The translations under genes were made by a program, and so were the position numbers. From Marivirga tractuosa DSM 4126 (GTDB lineage: Bacteria > Bacteroidota > Bacteroidia > Cytophagales > Cyclobacteriaceae), in NCBI RefSeq assembly GCF_000183425.1, contig NC_014759.1:1860001-1924000 (forward strand): a stretch of 64,000 bases of DNA. The letters run 5' to 3'. The notes under the pieces were generated by a model. It was not told the origin of the DNA. It saw only the letters and a program-made list of their open reading frames with translations, and ran no database searches. Shown here in pieces: positions 1-8,945 of this stretch; the first letter of the stretch is position 1, and each line of letters opens with the position of its first letter.

Positions 1-2198
1 AACTCCTCTTTTATGAATTTATCAATATCTTTCTTTAAAAGGATGATTTTATTAGCATCTAGCAGTTGATTTAAAACCGAACCATATAATTTTTCCATTA
101 CATGATGAAGGATGTTTCCAAAATCCGCTGCATCTAAATCTTCACTGACTTCATCCCTTTCTTTCAAACCAGCAATGTAACGGAAATAAAATTGCAACCT
201 GCAATTCAAATAAGTCTTCAAAGCTGAAGCGGACAGGAATCTTTTCTCATTATATGATTTTAGAATCTGCCAAATCGCCTCATTTTTCTCGACAGTAATA
301 GATACAGGAGATGCCGCTTGTGGGTCTTGATTGAGGCTTTGTAATTTTACTTTTTGAGTCTGAATACCCAATTCATACTGCAATTGTAAAAGATAACGAC
401 TGGGCTCACCACCTTTTCCACCACTGTTATCGCTATTGTACATTAAATGTAACTGATTGGATCGCTGCAAAAGACGATTAAACAAATAGGCGTAAATTGC
501 ATCTCTTTGCTCTAATGTCGGCAAACCATAAGCTTTCCGGATATTATAGGGAATAAACGATTGATTGTTTGCCCCACCTGGAAAGTTATCTTCACTCATA
601 CTCAGAAAATAAATATTTTCAAAATCCAGATTTCGAGATTCCAAAACTCCCATGATTTGAATGCCTTCTAATGGTTCACCTGAAAACGGCACTCTGATAG
701 ATTGAATTATGCGATTGAATAATCGGATAAAAGCATTGATATCCAAAACCAATTTGAACTCACTTATGATTTGTTCTAGCTGATTAATCTGTTTATAAAT
801 TTCAGATATAAATTCCTGCTCGGTGGATTCAATTTGCTCTTGATGGACATATTGCAATATGGTTCTTAAATATAAAAAGTAGTTATCTGAACCATCATTA
901 AATAGGATTTCCAAAAGAGTATTTTCTTCTTCATTTTCCGAATACAGATCTCTTAATTCCAAGCGGATAATATTGTTGGATTCTATATGATGGATTTTTG
1001 TTTTAGCAACATCACCCAATAAATTTCCTACAAAAGGATGCTTTAAGATTTTCAGAACATCCCTATGATTGAAAGTAATTTTACCAGTTTCTTCTCTTTT
1101 ATTCTTTTGCAGATACAGACAAATATTCATTAACTGATAGATGGAAGCAAAGCGAAGCGGATACCCCATGGTAACATTTACCTTTTGGATGGCTTCAGGA
1201 AGCGCATACAAGACTGGAAATAGTAAACTTTCATCTCCCAAAATGATAGCCGTTTTTTCAGGCTGGTCAATCTTCTGTTCGCTTAGTAATTGGCCTAAAA
1301 ACTTGGCCTGAGCTATATTACCTTTAACTTCCGTGATGTTAATTTGTGGCGTTTCCTTAATGATTCTATCAGGCAGCACTTCTGGAAAAGTCTTCCCTAA
1401 AATAGGGTGTTTGGAATATTCCCTAAAAAAATTTCCCGCTTCTTGCATAGTGTTTTCGGGAGCGGCATAATAAGCATCCATATCCCAATAAATCTGTGCG
1501 CCTTGCTTAACGGCTTCTGAAATAATGATTTCTTCTGTTTTGGTTAATGCATTGAATCCAGCAAAAATCAAATGCACTGAAATCTGTAATTCTCCTGCTT
1601 TTAGCTTTTCAGCATAATCTCTATACAGCATGCCATTATAGGCTTGATTTTCAGCTTTCAATTTCTGCTTAAAATCCTGATAAACTGGGAAAAGTATATT
1701 CCAATTTCGGGCAAATTTCTCTTGAGCGTCTTTAGGTTTAGCTTCAAAACTCTTCCAGAATTTTTCAATTAACTGAACCTGATCTTCCGTTAAAAAATCA
1801 GTATCTGCCAGTTTTTTCCACTCTAATAAATTGGCAAAAAGTGGTCGAGCATCCGCCATATAATGGTCTACATCGTTAAAATCTTTCACCAACATATCTC
1901 CCCAAAAATAGAACTGTTCAAAGTCTTCTTTGAATGGTGCATGCTTTTGAAAAACCTCATGAAGAGAGAAAACTAAACTTAATTGATCAGGAACTGCATA
2001 ATTACTTTTTTGTCGAACGAAATCTTCAATTGCCATGGCTTCTGGTGCCCAAATGGGTTCATTAATTAGCTTTCGAAGTGCTCGATTGAAAAATAAGCCT
2101 GCCCTTCTATTAGGGAAAATGACGGTATAGTTGGAAATGTCTTTTCCTAACTGAGTGTATAATGTATGGGCTAGTTCTTCTAAAAATGTGTTTTGCAT
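1..2198 (-). CDS. AddB-like PD-(D/E)XK nuclease subunit (3' end outside window)
   Basis: An open frame of 732 codons starts with ATG at 2198 (MQNTFLEELAHTLYTQ) and runs off the left edge without a stop, so the C-terminus is missing. After about 20 residues comes FPNRRAGLFF, typical of the Bacteroidota AddB-like subunits that resemble an inactive helicase. Around residues 655-690 the sequence turns into the start of a RecB-type nuclease domain: SASALKTYLNCRLQFYFRY, with a Cys that in AddB proteins contributes to an Fe-S cluster, then GNILHHVMEKLYG. The catalytic D/E-x-K motif would lie beyond the edge. The next upstream gene on the same strand is a UvrD/RecB-like helicase, and the pair would process DNA double-strand ends. 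The 415 bp between them holds an inverted-repeat element, so the two may not be tightly co-transcribed. Assignment is by motif and neighbour. Confidence 0.85.
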   Translation of the reverse strand, partial: MQNTFLEELAHTLYTQLGKDISNYTVIFPNRRAGLFFNRALRKLINEPIWAPEAMAIEDFVRQKSNYAVPDQLSLVFSLHEVFQKHAPFKEDFEQFYFWGDMLVKDFNDVDHYMADARPLFANLLEWKKLADTDFLTEDQVQLIEKFWKSFEAKPKDAQEKFARNWNILFPVYQDFKQKLKAENQAYNGMLYRDYAEKLKAGELQISVHLIFAGFNALTKTEEIIISEAVKQGAQIYWDMDAYYAAPENTMQEAGNFFREYSKHPILGKTFPEVLPDRIIKETPQINITEVKGNIAQAKFLGQLLSEQKIDQPEKTAIILGDESLLFPVLYALPEAIQKVNVTMGYPLRFASIYQLMNICLYLQKNKREETGKITFNHRDVLKILKHPFVGNLLGDVAKTKIHHIESNNIIRLELRDLYSENEEENTLLEILFNDGSDNYFLYLRTILQYVHQEQIESTEQEFISEIYKQINQLEQIISEFKLVLDINAFIRLFNRIIQSIRVPFSGEPLEGIQIMGVLESRNLDFENIYFLSMSEDNFPGGANNQSFIPYNIRKAYGLPTLEQRDAIYAYLFNRLLQRSNQLHLMYNSDNSGGKGGEPSRYLLQLQYELGIQTQKVKLQSLNQDPQAASPVSITVEKNEAIWQILKSYNEKRFLSASALKTYLNCRLQFYFRYIAGLKERDEVSEDLDAADFGNILHHVMEKLYGSVLNQLLDANKIILLKKDIDKFIKEE

Positions 2199-2290
2199 TG
2201 TATGTTTTAATGTAAGCTGTTTATCAATTATATGATTATGTACCGGCAATATTTTTTCTAGAGTAAAATTACACCTCAGCTTTCAAGCGA

Positions 2291-2518
2291 TAAGGTCACT
2301 CCTACGGAGCTTAGCATTCAGGTTTTTATACTCATTACCATAATTAGACCCCTCTGGAGCCTTAGATTGATATTCTTCTTTCCATACTAATAATTGTTAT
2401 TTCTACTTTTCAAATTCATTCAGAATCAAAAAATTACTACATATTTTAAGTCCCATCGGGACGAGCTTATGGTAACTCAAATCTTAGCTCGCTCACAAGT
2501 TCCGTAGGAACGACCTTA
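2291..2518. repeat. imperfect inverted-repeat element between the helicase and nuclease genes
   Basis: The 415 bp gap (2199-2613) holds no convincing gene. The outer arms, 2291-2314 (TAAGGTCACTCCTACGGAGC onward) and 2497-2518 (AAGTTCCGTAGGAACGACCT onward), are imperfect reverse complements. Inner arms TTACCATAA (2335-2343) and TTATGGTAA (2467-2475) are perfect reverse complements. Each arm also carries small hairpins with 3-nt loops such as CTCC-tac-GGAG, GTCCC-atc-GGGAC and GTTCC-gta-GGAAC. No ORF lies inside. This looks like a non-coding MITE-like or REP-type element, but origin and mobility are inference. Confidence 0.5.
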
Positions 2519-2613
2519 CCATTTCCCGTATAAAATTAGCAGATACTAATCTCAAAGATTTAAATTAGCAATAGACAGAAAACCCTTAAATAATCAATTC
2601 TCAATCCAAAACC

Positions 2614-5600
2614 TTAAACCTCAACAATCTCCAAAGGATTTAGATAAGCGATGTAGGCTGTGACTTTTTCATAGCCCATTTTCTTCAATGTATTTCTATA
2701 AAAATTAAGCTGCTTTTTATCGTGATCTGATTTTTTACCTGTTTTAAAATCTAATATTCTCGCCTCATAATTTTTCAGCAAAACCCTATCCAGTCGGATT
2801 AAGGAACCATCAGTTAGTAGAACAGGCACTTCTGTTTTCACGTCCCAATCCGTTTCAAACCAAGGCAATAAGTCACTTCCTTTTTGAAGATTATCTTTCA
2901 CAAGTTTCTGAATAGATTCATAATCCTCGCTATTGAGCATTCTCTCGGCTTTTACTTTTTCAAGTAGAACAGGAATTTCGGATATATCATTTAATTGAGA
3001 AAAAATGTCGTGTACGTAAATTCCCAAATCCGTTTTTGATAAACCTGAATCATCCAATATCAAATTTCGAGAATGTTTTATTTGTAATTTCTCTTGCCAA
3101 TTATGGCTTTCATAATAAGTCAGATTCACTGATTCCTTTGAAAACACCTCTTCTTCTTTATCCTTCTGAGCAGCCATTAAAGTAAAATCTGATTCAAATC
3201 CAATCGCTAATTTTCTATCCGCCTCTTGCCAACTTTCTTGTTGCTCTGCAAATTCCAATAATAATTTAGAAACGTAGCCTGTTTTTCCTTTTGCATGGGT
3301 ATTGACTAAGAGTGCATCCCCTGCACGCGTCATGGCAACATACAAGAGATTGAGATTGTCCAGATAACTTTTTACTTCTTCTTCCCAATAGGCATGAGCA
3401 AATACAGAATCCTTCAATGAAGAAGTTTGCTTTACAGGCAAATAGGGGATTTCTGAAAATTGAGTACCTTCTGTATTTACCCAAAGTGTAGGTGCCATTA
3501 AAGCATTAGGGCTTAATGTCCATTCCAGAAGTGGAATCATGCATACCTTAAATTCCAATCCTTTAGCTTTATGGATGGTCATCAATCTTGCAGAATGCTC
3601 ATCTGATTGCAATTTAATGGCGTAGGATTGATTATTTTGTTCCCACCATTCCAGAAAATCAGGAACCCCTCCTTTATTACCAAAATCTAATAATACATCT
3701 TGAAAAGCCGATAGATACGCTTTTTCCTTTTTAATTTCTTTGAGTTTAAAAATTTGTATCAGTTTTTCACTCATCTCTAGTAAACTCAAACTCATCATTT
3801 CTTTCTGGACAGATAAAAATTTATTAGGCAGGAAATCTTCTTTACCATCCACCTTCACAATCTCGTGTATTAGCGAATTGTCCTGATTGATGATTTTCTG
3901 ATAAAAGAATTTAATTTGGGAAAGCGCTATTATATCTCCCGTATATAAGTACTGGAAACAGTTCAATAAAAAATTTACAATGTGGGCACTGGACAACAAC
4001 AAGGTTTCATCAGATATTATGTTGTACTGGTACTCCTTTGCTTTCTGTGGATTATCATTTTTGTATTGCTCTATAAAATCCTGAATTTCTATTCCTTCTG
4101 CTTTTTTTCTTACTAGAATTCCAACATCCTTGAGTTTGAGACCTGATTTCTGTAAACGTTCTAAATCCTCAACAAACTTTTCTAAAGCATTTTCCTTCCA
4201 GCTAGTTTTTTCTCCTTCTTCTGTATCCTCTTCCTCAAAAAACTGTAGTTCTACAAATCCCTTATAAGGATAATCGTTTTTCTTTTGCTGCACTACTTCA
4301 TTATAGGCATCTGGCAGATCTTGCAACAAATACTCAACTTCCTCGGTGAAATTATTTTTTTCCTTGTTAACTGCATTTGATTTGATAATAGAAGGTAAGG
4401 CAGAAAATAAATCGTTGTTAAAATCTATAACATTAGGCTTACTTCGGAAATTATGACTTAAAGCATCTTCATGATAAAAAGCTGGAGAAATATCTTCTTT
4501 CAAACCTTTCAATAATAATCTCCAATCACCGCCTCGCCAACGGTAAATAGATTGCTTTACATCTCCTACCACTAAATTCTCGTTTCCCTCCGACAGGGAG
4601 TTTTCTACTAGCGGTTTGAAATTTTGCCATTGAAGAGTGGAAGTATCCTGAAACTCATCTATCAGAAAATGATCATAAAAACTACCCATTTTCTCATATA
4701 CAAATGGACTTTCAGCTGGGTCTGTGCCGATTATTTGATTCAAAAATTGAGTGGTATCAGAAAGAAACTGAATACCCTCTTCCTTTTTATAATCCTGCAT
4801 TTTTCGATTGAAATGTTGGGTAATCCCAATCAAATAAATATTCTTAAGGATATTTTCAGCTGAGCGATACTCTCCAATATTTTTTTGAATGAAGTGAATG
4901 GCTTCATGGAAAAAATCAATTAAGCCTTCTGATGCCGTTTGAAGAATAAGTTCTTTTTTCTTGGAAGACTTGGCTGCTAAAGTTTCGCCATTTGATTCTA
5001 AGGCCTTTTGAACTGTAGCATTTAATAAATCACTTAATTCGTATTTATTCTTTGTTTTACTTTCCTTACTGATTTTATTGAAAAAATTCGGTGCAGATCT
5101 ACCTTTCCCGCTAAAATCATCAAGAGTTAAACCCCTGTTTTCAATAACTTTAAAAGCACTTTTGCTAATCCTATCCAATACATTTTCAAACTGAACAATA
5201 ATTTTATTGAGCTTGTTTTTAAATATTTTCAGCTTCTCATAATCACTTATCTCCTTATCTAAAGCATCTTCAATGACCTTAAAATCATCTTTCATTAATT
5301 CCTCAGTAAAAGAAAGAATATCCTTTCTGACATCCCATTTGCCTTTATCTTCCAACTTATTAACTGAGAAATCTATTATCCAATTTTTTAATGCAACATG
5401 TTTTGGATCACTTATGTCTTCCATCATCAAATCAAGCACTGCTTGCCTTACTTCATCAGTATTTAAAAGCAGCTCTCCATCACCTTGAAGACTTAATTCC
5501 CTTGCAAAGGAGCGCATTACATTTTGGAAGAACCTGTCTATTGTTTGAACAGAAAATCGGCTGTAATTATGAAGTATTGAAACTAGCAGCTTCTGAGACT

Positions 5601-5868
5601 TTTCTTTCAATTCAGTATCTGTTAAATCTAAAATACTTTTTAACTGCTCTCCCATATCTGAAGGAGTCTTACGAGAAAAGTCAAACAGGTTCTGAATAAT
5701 CCGCTCCTTCATTTCCTGCGTAGCTTTATTAGTAAAAGTAACCGCTAAGATTTTTTTAAAATGATCAGGATTTTGAAATGCTAATTTAAGATATTCCCTA
5801 GTTAGAGTGAAGGTTTTGCCACTACCAGCAGATGATTTATAAATTGTGAAAAGATTTTCCTTATGCAT
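2614..5868 (-). CDS. UvrD/RecB-family helicase-nuclease (AddA-like)
   Basis: A complete 1084-aa superfamily 1 helicase. Walker A SSAGSGKT is at residues 12-19, motif Ia TFTNKATQEM near 45, motif II LIDEFQDT near 402, motif III GDVKQSIYRWRG near 436-447, motif V TIHKAKGLEF near 767 and motif VI LLYVAMTRAG near 842. The C-terminus has a RecB-type nuclease core: a conserved acidic patch, then ILDFKTGKK (near 1040) and QLNFYRNTL, the QxxxY motif. Such proteins unwind and degrade DNA from double-strand ends and load RecA in partnership with an AddB-like subunit, here the next gene downstream on the same strand. Length and motif order fit the Bacteroidota UvrD-helicase domain-containing family. All key motifs are intact. 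The exact naming (AddA versus RecB) is not settled by sequence alone. Confidence 0.9.
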   Translation of the reverse strand: MHKENLFTIYKSSAGSGKTFTLTREYLKLAFQNPDHFKKILAVTFTNKATQEMKERIIQNLFDFSRKTPSDMGEQLKSILDLTDTELKEKSQKLLVSILHNYSRFSVQTIDRFFQNVMRSFARELSLQGDGELLLNTDEVRQAVLDLMMEDISDPKHVALKNWIIDFSVNKLEDKGKWDVRKDILSFTEELMKDDFKVIEDALDKEISDYEKLKIFKNKLNKIIVQFENVLDRISKSAFKVIENRGLTLDDFSGKGRSAPNFFNKISKESKTKNKYELSDLLNATVQKALESNGETLAAKSSKKKELILQTASEGLIDFFHEAIHFIQKNIGEYRSAENILKNIYLIGITQHFNRKMQDYKKEEGIQFLSDTTQFLNQIIGTDPAESPFVYEKMGSFYDHFLIDEFQDTSTLQWQNFKPLVENSLSEGNENLVVGDVKQSIYRWRGGDWRLLLKGLKEDISPAFYHEDALSHNFRSKPNVIDFNNDLFSALPSIIKSNAVNKEKNNFTEEVEYLLQDLPDAYNEVVQQKKNDYPYKGFVELQFFEEEDTEEGEKTSWKENALEKFVEDLERLQKSGLKLKDVGILVRKKAEGIEIQDFIEQYKNDNPQKAKEYQYNIISDETLLLSSAHIVNFLLNCFQYLYTGDIIALSQIKFFYQKIINQDNSLIHEIVKVDGKEDFLPNKFLSVQKEMMSLSLLEMSEKLIQIFKLKEIKKEKAYLSAFQDVLLDFGNKGGVPDFLEWWEQNNQSYAIKLQSDEHSARLMTIHKAKGLEFKVCMIPLLEWTLSPNALMAPTLWVNTEGTQFSEIPYLPVKQTSSLKDSVFAHAYWEEEVKSYLDNLNLLYVAMTRAGDALLVNTHAKGKTGYVSKLLLEFAEQQESWQEADRKLAIGFESDFTLMAAQKDKEEEVFSKESVNLTYYESHNWQEKLQIKHSRNLILDDSGLSKTDLGIYVHDIFSQLNDISEIPVLLEKVKAERMLNSEDYESIQKLVKDNLQKGSDLLPWFETDWDVKTEVPVLLTDGSLIRLDRVLLKNYEARILDFKTGKKSDHDKKQLNFYRNTLKKMGYEKVTAYIAYLNPLEIVEV

Positions 5869-5907
5869 AAAGGAAAATTAAGGGAAGTTACAGTAAATTA
5901 AAAGGGC

Positions 5908-6087
5908 TTAGTTCAATATATTACCTAAAATCACAGAAGAAGCTATAATACATTCAATGCAAATAACCACAGCAGAAATTACATCACCTGTAGAACCGCT
6001 ATCAATAATTGCCCTATATTTCGCTTTTACGTTCAAAACTTCTCCCCTCGCCATAAAATTTTTTACTATAAACAAATATAATAACAT
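5908..6087 (-). pseudogene. possible cobS C-terminal remnant (about 59 codons)
   Basis: The 345-bp gap 5869-6213 is very AT-rich and contains one short minus-strand frame, open from about 6096 and ending with TAA at 5908; ATG codons occur at 6087 and 6054. Its translation includes YLFIVKNFMARG, then GSTGDVISAVVICIE and a hydrophobic tail. GxTGDxxxAxxxxxE in front of a hydrophobic end resembles the extreme C-terminus of adenosylcobinamide-GDP ribazoletransferase (CobS, usually GGxTGDxLGA). A full CobS is about 250 aa, so this would be a decayed 3' end. It could equally be a short membrane peptide or chance. The rest of the gap (6088-6213) shows only A/T-rich sequence. Confidence 0.3.
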
Positions 6088-6213
6088 ACATTGCTCTTAA
6101 AAAACAAGAAAGAGAATTTAATTTATTTTTATTGCTTTATTATTATTTATTATTTTTTTATTTATATTTAACACCTAAATTCAAATATTTTTGCATTTTT
6201 TCTATACTATTTA

Positions 6214-6780
6214 TTACATATCCTCAAAACCACTAACACCTCCTGAGACAATAAACTTCATAGCATTAGTACTATTCACATCCCAAGGACGAACCAAATC
6301 ATTTTTAACGACAATTATATTCCCAGAGAAATTATAAGAATGGGGCATGTATACTGAACAGTATCCATCTAGTTCAACTTTACTCAAATCACTTTGAGTG
6401 ATGAATCCAGGTTTAAATATTTTACCAGATTCGTCAAACTGCACCATTACTGGTTCATTAAATTTCTTCTTATCACCCACAAAAGCACCAACCAAATCTT
6501 TAATTGAATTATATATTAGACTTAATAAGGGGATTTTTGTGATAATTTGCTCAAACATCTCAAAAAATGGCTTCATAAAATAGGTGCTCCCTAAATAACC
6601 TATCCCTATGATAGCAGATACAAGAATTACAATCCCAAGGCCAGGAATATTAACTGGCAATAAGCCGTCCAGCCAATTAAAAACTGCCTGAATCACTAAA
6701 AGTGTAAATGCAATAGGTGCTACAAATAGTAACCCCCTGAAAAAATAACCTGCTATTTTGGTAAGAATTCTTTGTCTCAT
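6214..6780 (-). CDS. DUF502 family membrane protein
   Basis: 188 aa. The N-terminus is positively charged and leads into a transmembrane segment (GYFFRGLLFVAPIAFTLLVI), followed by a second one around residues 45-68 (PGLGIVILVSAIIGIGYLG). The remainder is a soluble beta-rich domain with IPLLSLIYNSIKDL, YCSVYMPHSYNFSGN and a Gly-rich end (IVSGGVSG). This layout and the conserved IYxxxKD motif match the DUF502 family of integral membrane proteins of unknown function. It lies downstream of nqrE on the same strand, but the strong terminator at 6811-6840 separates the two, so it is probably a separate transcription unit. Confidence 0.85.
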   Translation of the reverse strand: MRQRILTKIAGYFFRGLLFVAPIAFTLLVIQAVFNWLDGLLPVNIPGLGIVILVSAIIGIGYLGSTYFMKPFFEMFEQIITKIPLLSLIYNSIKDLVGAFVGDKKKFNEPVMVQFDESGKIFKPGFITQSDLSKVELDGYCSVYMPHSYNFSGNIIVVKNDLVRPWDVNSTNAMKFIVSGGVSGFEDM

Positions 6781-6805
6781 AAATAAAAATGTATGTCTGT
6801 ACTAA

Positions 6806-6840
6806 CGAAAAAAGCCCTGATGTAGTCCATCAAGGCTTTG
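6806..6840 (-). terminator. rho-independent terminator after nqrE
   Basis: Arms at 6811-6822 and 6828-6839 form a 12-bp stem with one mismatch (AAAGCCTTGATG / CATCAGGGCTTT on the minus strand). A run of T follows on the minus strand. It sits 24 bp past the nqrE stop and marks the end of the nqr operon. Confidence 0.8.
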
Positions 6841-6863
6841 AAAATATCTTTTATGTATAAATA

Positions 6864-7475
6864 TTAAATAGAAATACCCATAAATGACATAAATGCAATA
6901 CCCATCAATCCTGTTATCAACATTGTGATTCCTAAACCTTTTAGGCCATCTGGTACATTTGAATATTTCAATCTTTCACGAATTGCTGCCAAAGCTATAA
7001 TTGCTAAGAACCAACCTATTCCTGACGAAAAACCATAAACGGCAGATTCTGCTAATCCATATTCTCTTTGATCCATAAACAAAGAAGAACCTAAGATAGC
7101 ACAGTTCACAGCAATTAATGGAAGGAAGATACCTAAAGAGCCATATAAGGCAGGAGATGTTTTTTCAATCACCATTTCTACTAATTGCACCATAGATGCA
7201 ATTACAGCAATATACATGATAAAGCTTAAGAAGCTTAAATCGATACTAGCAAAGTCTTTACTAATCCAAGATAATGCTCCCTCATTTAATACGAATTCGC
7301 TTAATAACCAGTTTGTTGGGACTGTAATTGTTAAAACGAATACAACAGCTAATCCTAAACCGAAAGCAGTGCTTACCTTTTTAGAAACCGCCAAAAAAGA
7401 ACACATACCTAAGAAATAGGCAAAAACCATGTTCTCTATAAAAATTGATTTTATTCCTAAGTTAATTAAATCCAT
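6864..7475 (-). CDS. nqrE: Na+-translocating NADH:quinone reductase subunit E
   Basis: 203 aa, almost entirely hydrophobic, with about six membrane segments. It begins [20 protein letters not shown], and [12 protein letters not shown] is the Cys-containing half-helix motif conserved in NqrE/RnfA, where the Cys helps bind an intramembrane Fe-S centre. Other family signatures are [16 protein letters not shown] and [10 protein letters not shown]. NqrE pairs with NqrD as an inverted-topology membrane dimer. It is the last gene of nqrABCDE, 18 bp after nqrD, and ends before a terminator. Length is typical for the family. Confidence 0.95.
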   Translation of the reverse strand: MDLINLGIKSIFIENMVFAYFLGMCSFLAVSKKVSTAFGLGLAVVFVLTITVPTNWLLSEFVLNEGALSWISKDFASIDLSFLSFIMYIAVIASMVQLVEMVIEKTSPALYGSLGIFLPLIAVNCAILGSSLFMDQREYGLAESAVYGFSSGIGWFLAIIALAAIRERLKYSNVPDGLKGLGITMLITGLMGIAFMSFMGISI

Positions 7476-7493
7476 TGTTAAAAATTTTAGCGA

Positions 7494-8180
7494 TTAATTT
7501 TCTACGTATCCTGTTTTATTTCTCTGCACCCAGATAATCAGCCCTAATATAAAGAAGGCTCCTACTGGGGTTACCATAATACCATTAGCTTGGTAATCCA
7601 TTCCAACCCAACCATCTGCTGAGAAGCCAATTGCTTTAAATACCTCGAAGCCAAAAATTGCTCCCGAACCAAAAAGTTCTCTAAAGAAAGCAACAGCCAA
7701 GATAATCCAAGCATAGCCTAGTCCACTACCTAAACCATCAAGAATTGAATCATAAGGTTTATTTGCTAAAGCAAAGGCTTCCAAACGTCCCATGATGATA
7801 CAGTTCGTAATGATCAGACCTACGAATACACTTAATTCTTTGTACATGTCATAAGCAAATGCCTGCAACACTTCATTTACCAATGTTACCAATGTTGCAA
7901 TAACTGCCAATTGCACAATAATCCTAACACGGTTAGGAATTAACTTTCTTATTAATGAAATAGTTAAGTTTGAGAAAACTATTACAAATATAACCGCAAT
8001 TGACATTACCATCGTAGGCTTCATTTGCGTAGTTACTGCAAGTGCAGAACAAATACCTAAAACCTGAATGGTAATTGGGTTATCGTCATTTAAAGGATCG
8101 GTTACAATCTTCTTCCTTCTCTTGGAAAGAAAAGATTCTGACTCTTTTTTAACCGGCTTATCTACAGTTTCTGTACTCAT
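7494..8180 (-). CDS. nqrD: Na+-translocating NADH:quinone reductase subunit D
   Basis: 228 aa integral membrane protein. It has a charged, Lys-rich N-terminal extension (residues 1-30), then helices including NPITIQVLGICSALAVTTQM with the conserved Cys of the NqrD/RnfE family. ITNCIIMGRLEAFA (the second Cys half-helix) and SGLGYAWIIL follow. With NqrE it forms the membrane core carrying electrons between the NqrF and NqrB sides. It lies 18 bp from nqrC and 18 bp from nqrE in one operon. The N-terminal extension is a little longer than in Vibrio NqrD (about 210 aa). Confidence 0.95.
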   Translation of the reverse strand: MSTETVDKPVKKESESFLSKRRKKIVTDPLNDDNPITIQVLGICSALAVTTQMKPTMVMSIAVIFVIVFSNLTISLIRKLIPNRVRIIVQLAVIATLVTLVNEVLQAFAYDMYKELSVFVGLIITNCIIMGRLEAFALANKPYDSILDGLGSGLGYAWIILAVAFFRELFGSGAIFGFEVFKAIGFSADGWVGMDYQANGIMVTPVGAFFILGLIIWVQRNKTGYVEN

Positions 8181-8198
8181 ATCTTTAATTTCTTTAAA

Positions 8199-8945
8199 TT
8201 ATAAAGTGGCAGTAGCACCTTTTTTGTTAAAATATGATTGGTAATGCTTGAAGTAATTTTTCAACATATCATTTAAACCATTACCCGTAATTGTGGCTCC
8301 AGACATTCCATCAACGTGGTGTTCATCCAACTTACTTTCAGGATTATTTTCGCCCTTAAGCATCTTAACAGATACTAATTCACCTTGATCATTGTATAAT
8401 TTTTTACCTTCAAATCTAGCTTGTACTTGATCCTCAGTAATTCTTGCACCTAAACCAGGTGTTTCACCTGCGTGAGCAAACACAGCACCTTTGATTGTCT
8501 TCCCTTCAGTATCTAAGGCAACATAACCCCAAATATTATCCCATAAACCACTGCCATAAACAGGCAATATATAAGACTCTATTTCTTCACCTCCATCTTT
8601 ACCATAATATTTGAATACAGGATAAAGTCTTTCTTCTGGAGATATTTTGTATTGCTTTGCAACATTAACATCCTCAGCAATTATTGGCTCCCCTTCTTCA
8701 TTTTCGGTTACGATATTACCCTCGTAATCTGTAACTTCAGATTTAATAGCTTTATCGTAGGTTTCAATCACATCCATTTCGGATGTCACTTCCATTACTG
8801 CACCCAAAATTTGTTTTTTCGTATCCAACTCGATTGACTTTTGCTGGATAGGGCCTAAGCCTTCAGATGTGGCTGCTAATAATCCGCCTAATACTACTGT
8901 TAGTATTACGGAAAATAATATTACATAATAATTAGACTGTCGCAC
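8199..8945 (-). CDS. nqrC: Na+-translocating NADH:quinone reductase subunit C
   Basis: 248 aa. One N-terminal membrane segment (YYVILFSVILTVVLGGLLA) anchors a periplasmic FMN-binding domain. Family motifs are IESYILPVYGSGLWDNIWGY, FAHAGETPGLGARI and VDGMSGATITGNG near the C-terminus. The SGATIT motif carries the Thr to which FMN is linked by a phosphoester bond after ApbE-type modification. The first 14 bases overlap the 3' end of nqrB, which suggests translational coupling. Length and motifs are standard for NqrC. Confidence 0.95.
   Translation of the reverse strand: MRQSNYYVILFSVILTVVLGGLLAATSEGLGPIQQKSIELDTKKQILGAVMEVTSEMDVIETYDKAIKSEVTDYEGNIVTENEEGEPIIAEDVNVAKQYKISPEERLYPVFKYYGKDGGEEIESYILPVYGSGLWDNIWGYVALDTEGKTIKGAVFAHAGETPGLGARITEDQVQARFEGKKLYNDQGELVSVKMLKGENNPESKLDEHHVDGMSGATITGNGLNDMLKNYFKHYQSYFNKKGATATL

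Noticed and set aside
4624..5699. Plus-strand ORFs antisense to the helicase gene (60-100 codons)
   Set aside because: Composition mirrors the real gene's third codon position and no domains appear.
6100..6200. A/T tract (TTATTATTTATTATTT...) as a replication origin or regulatory site
   Set aside because: Low-complexity A/T only, with no DnaA-box cluster or defined repeat.
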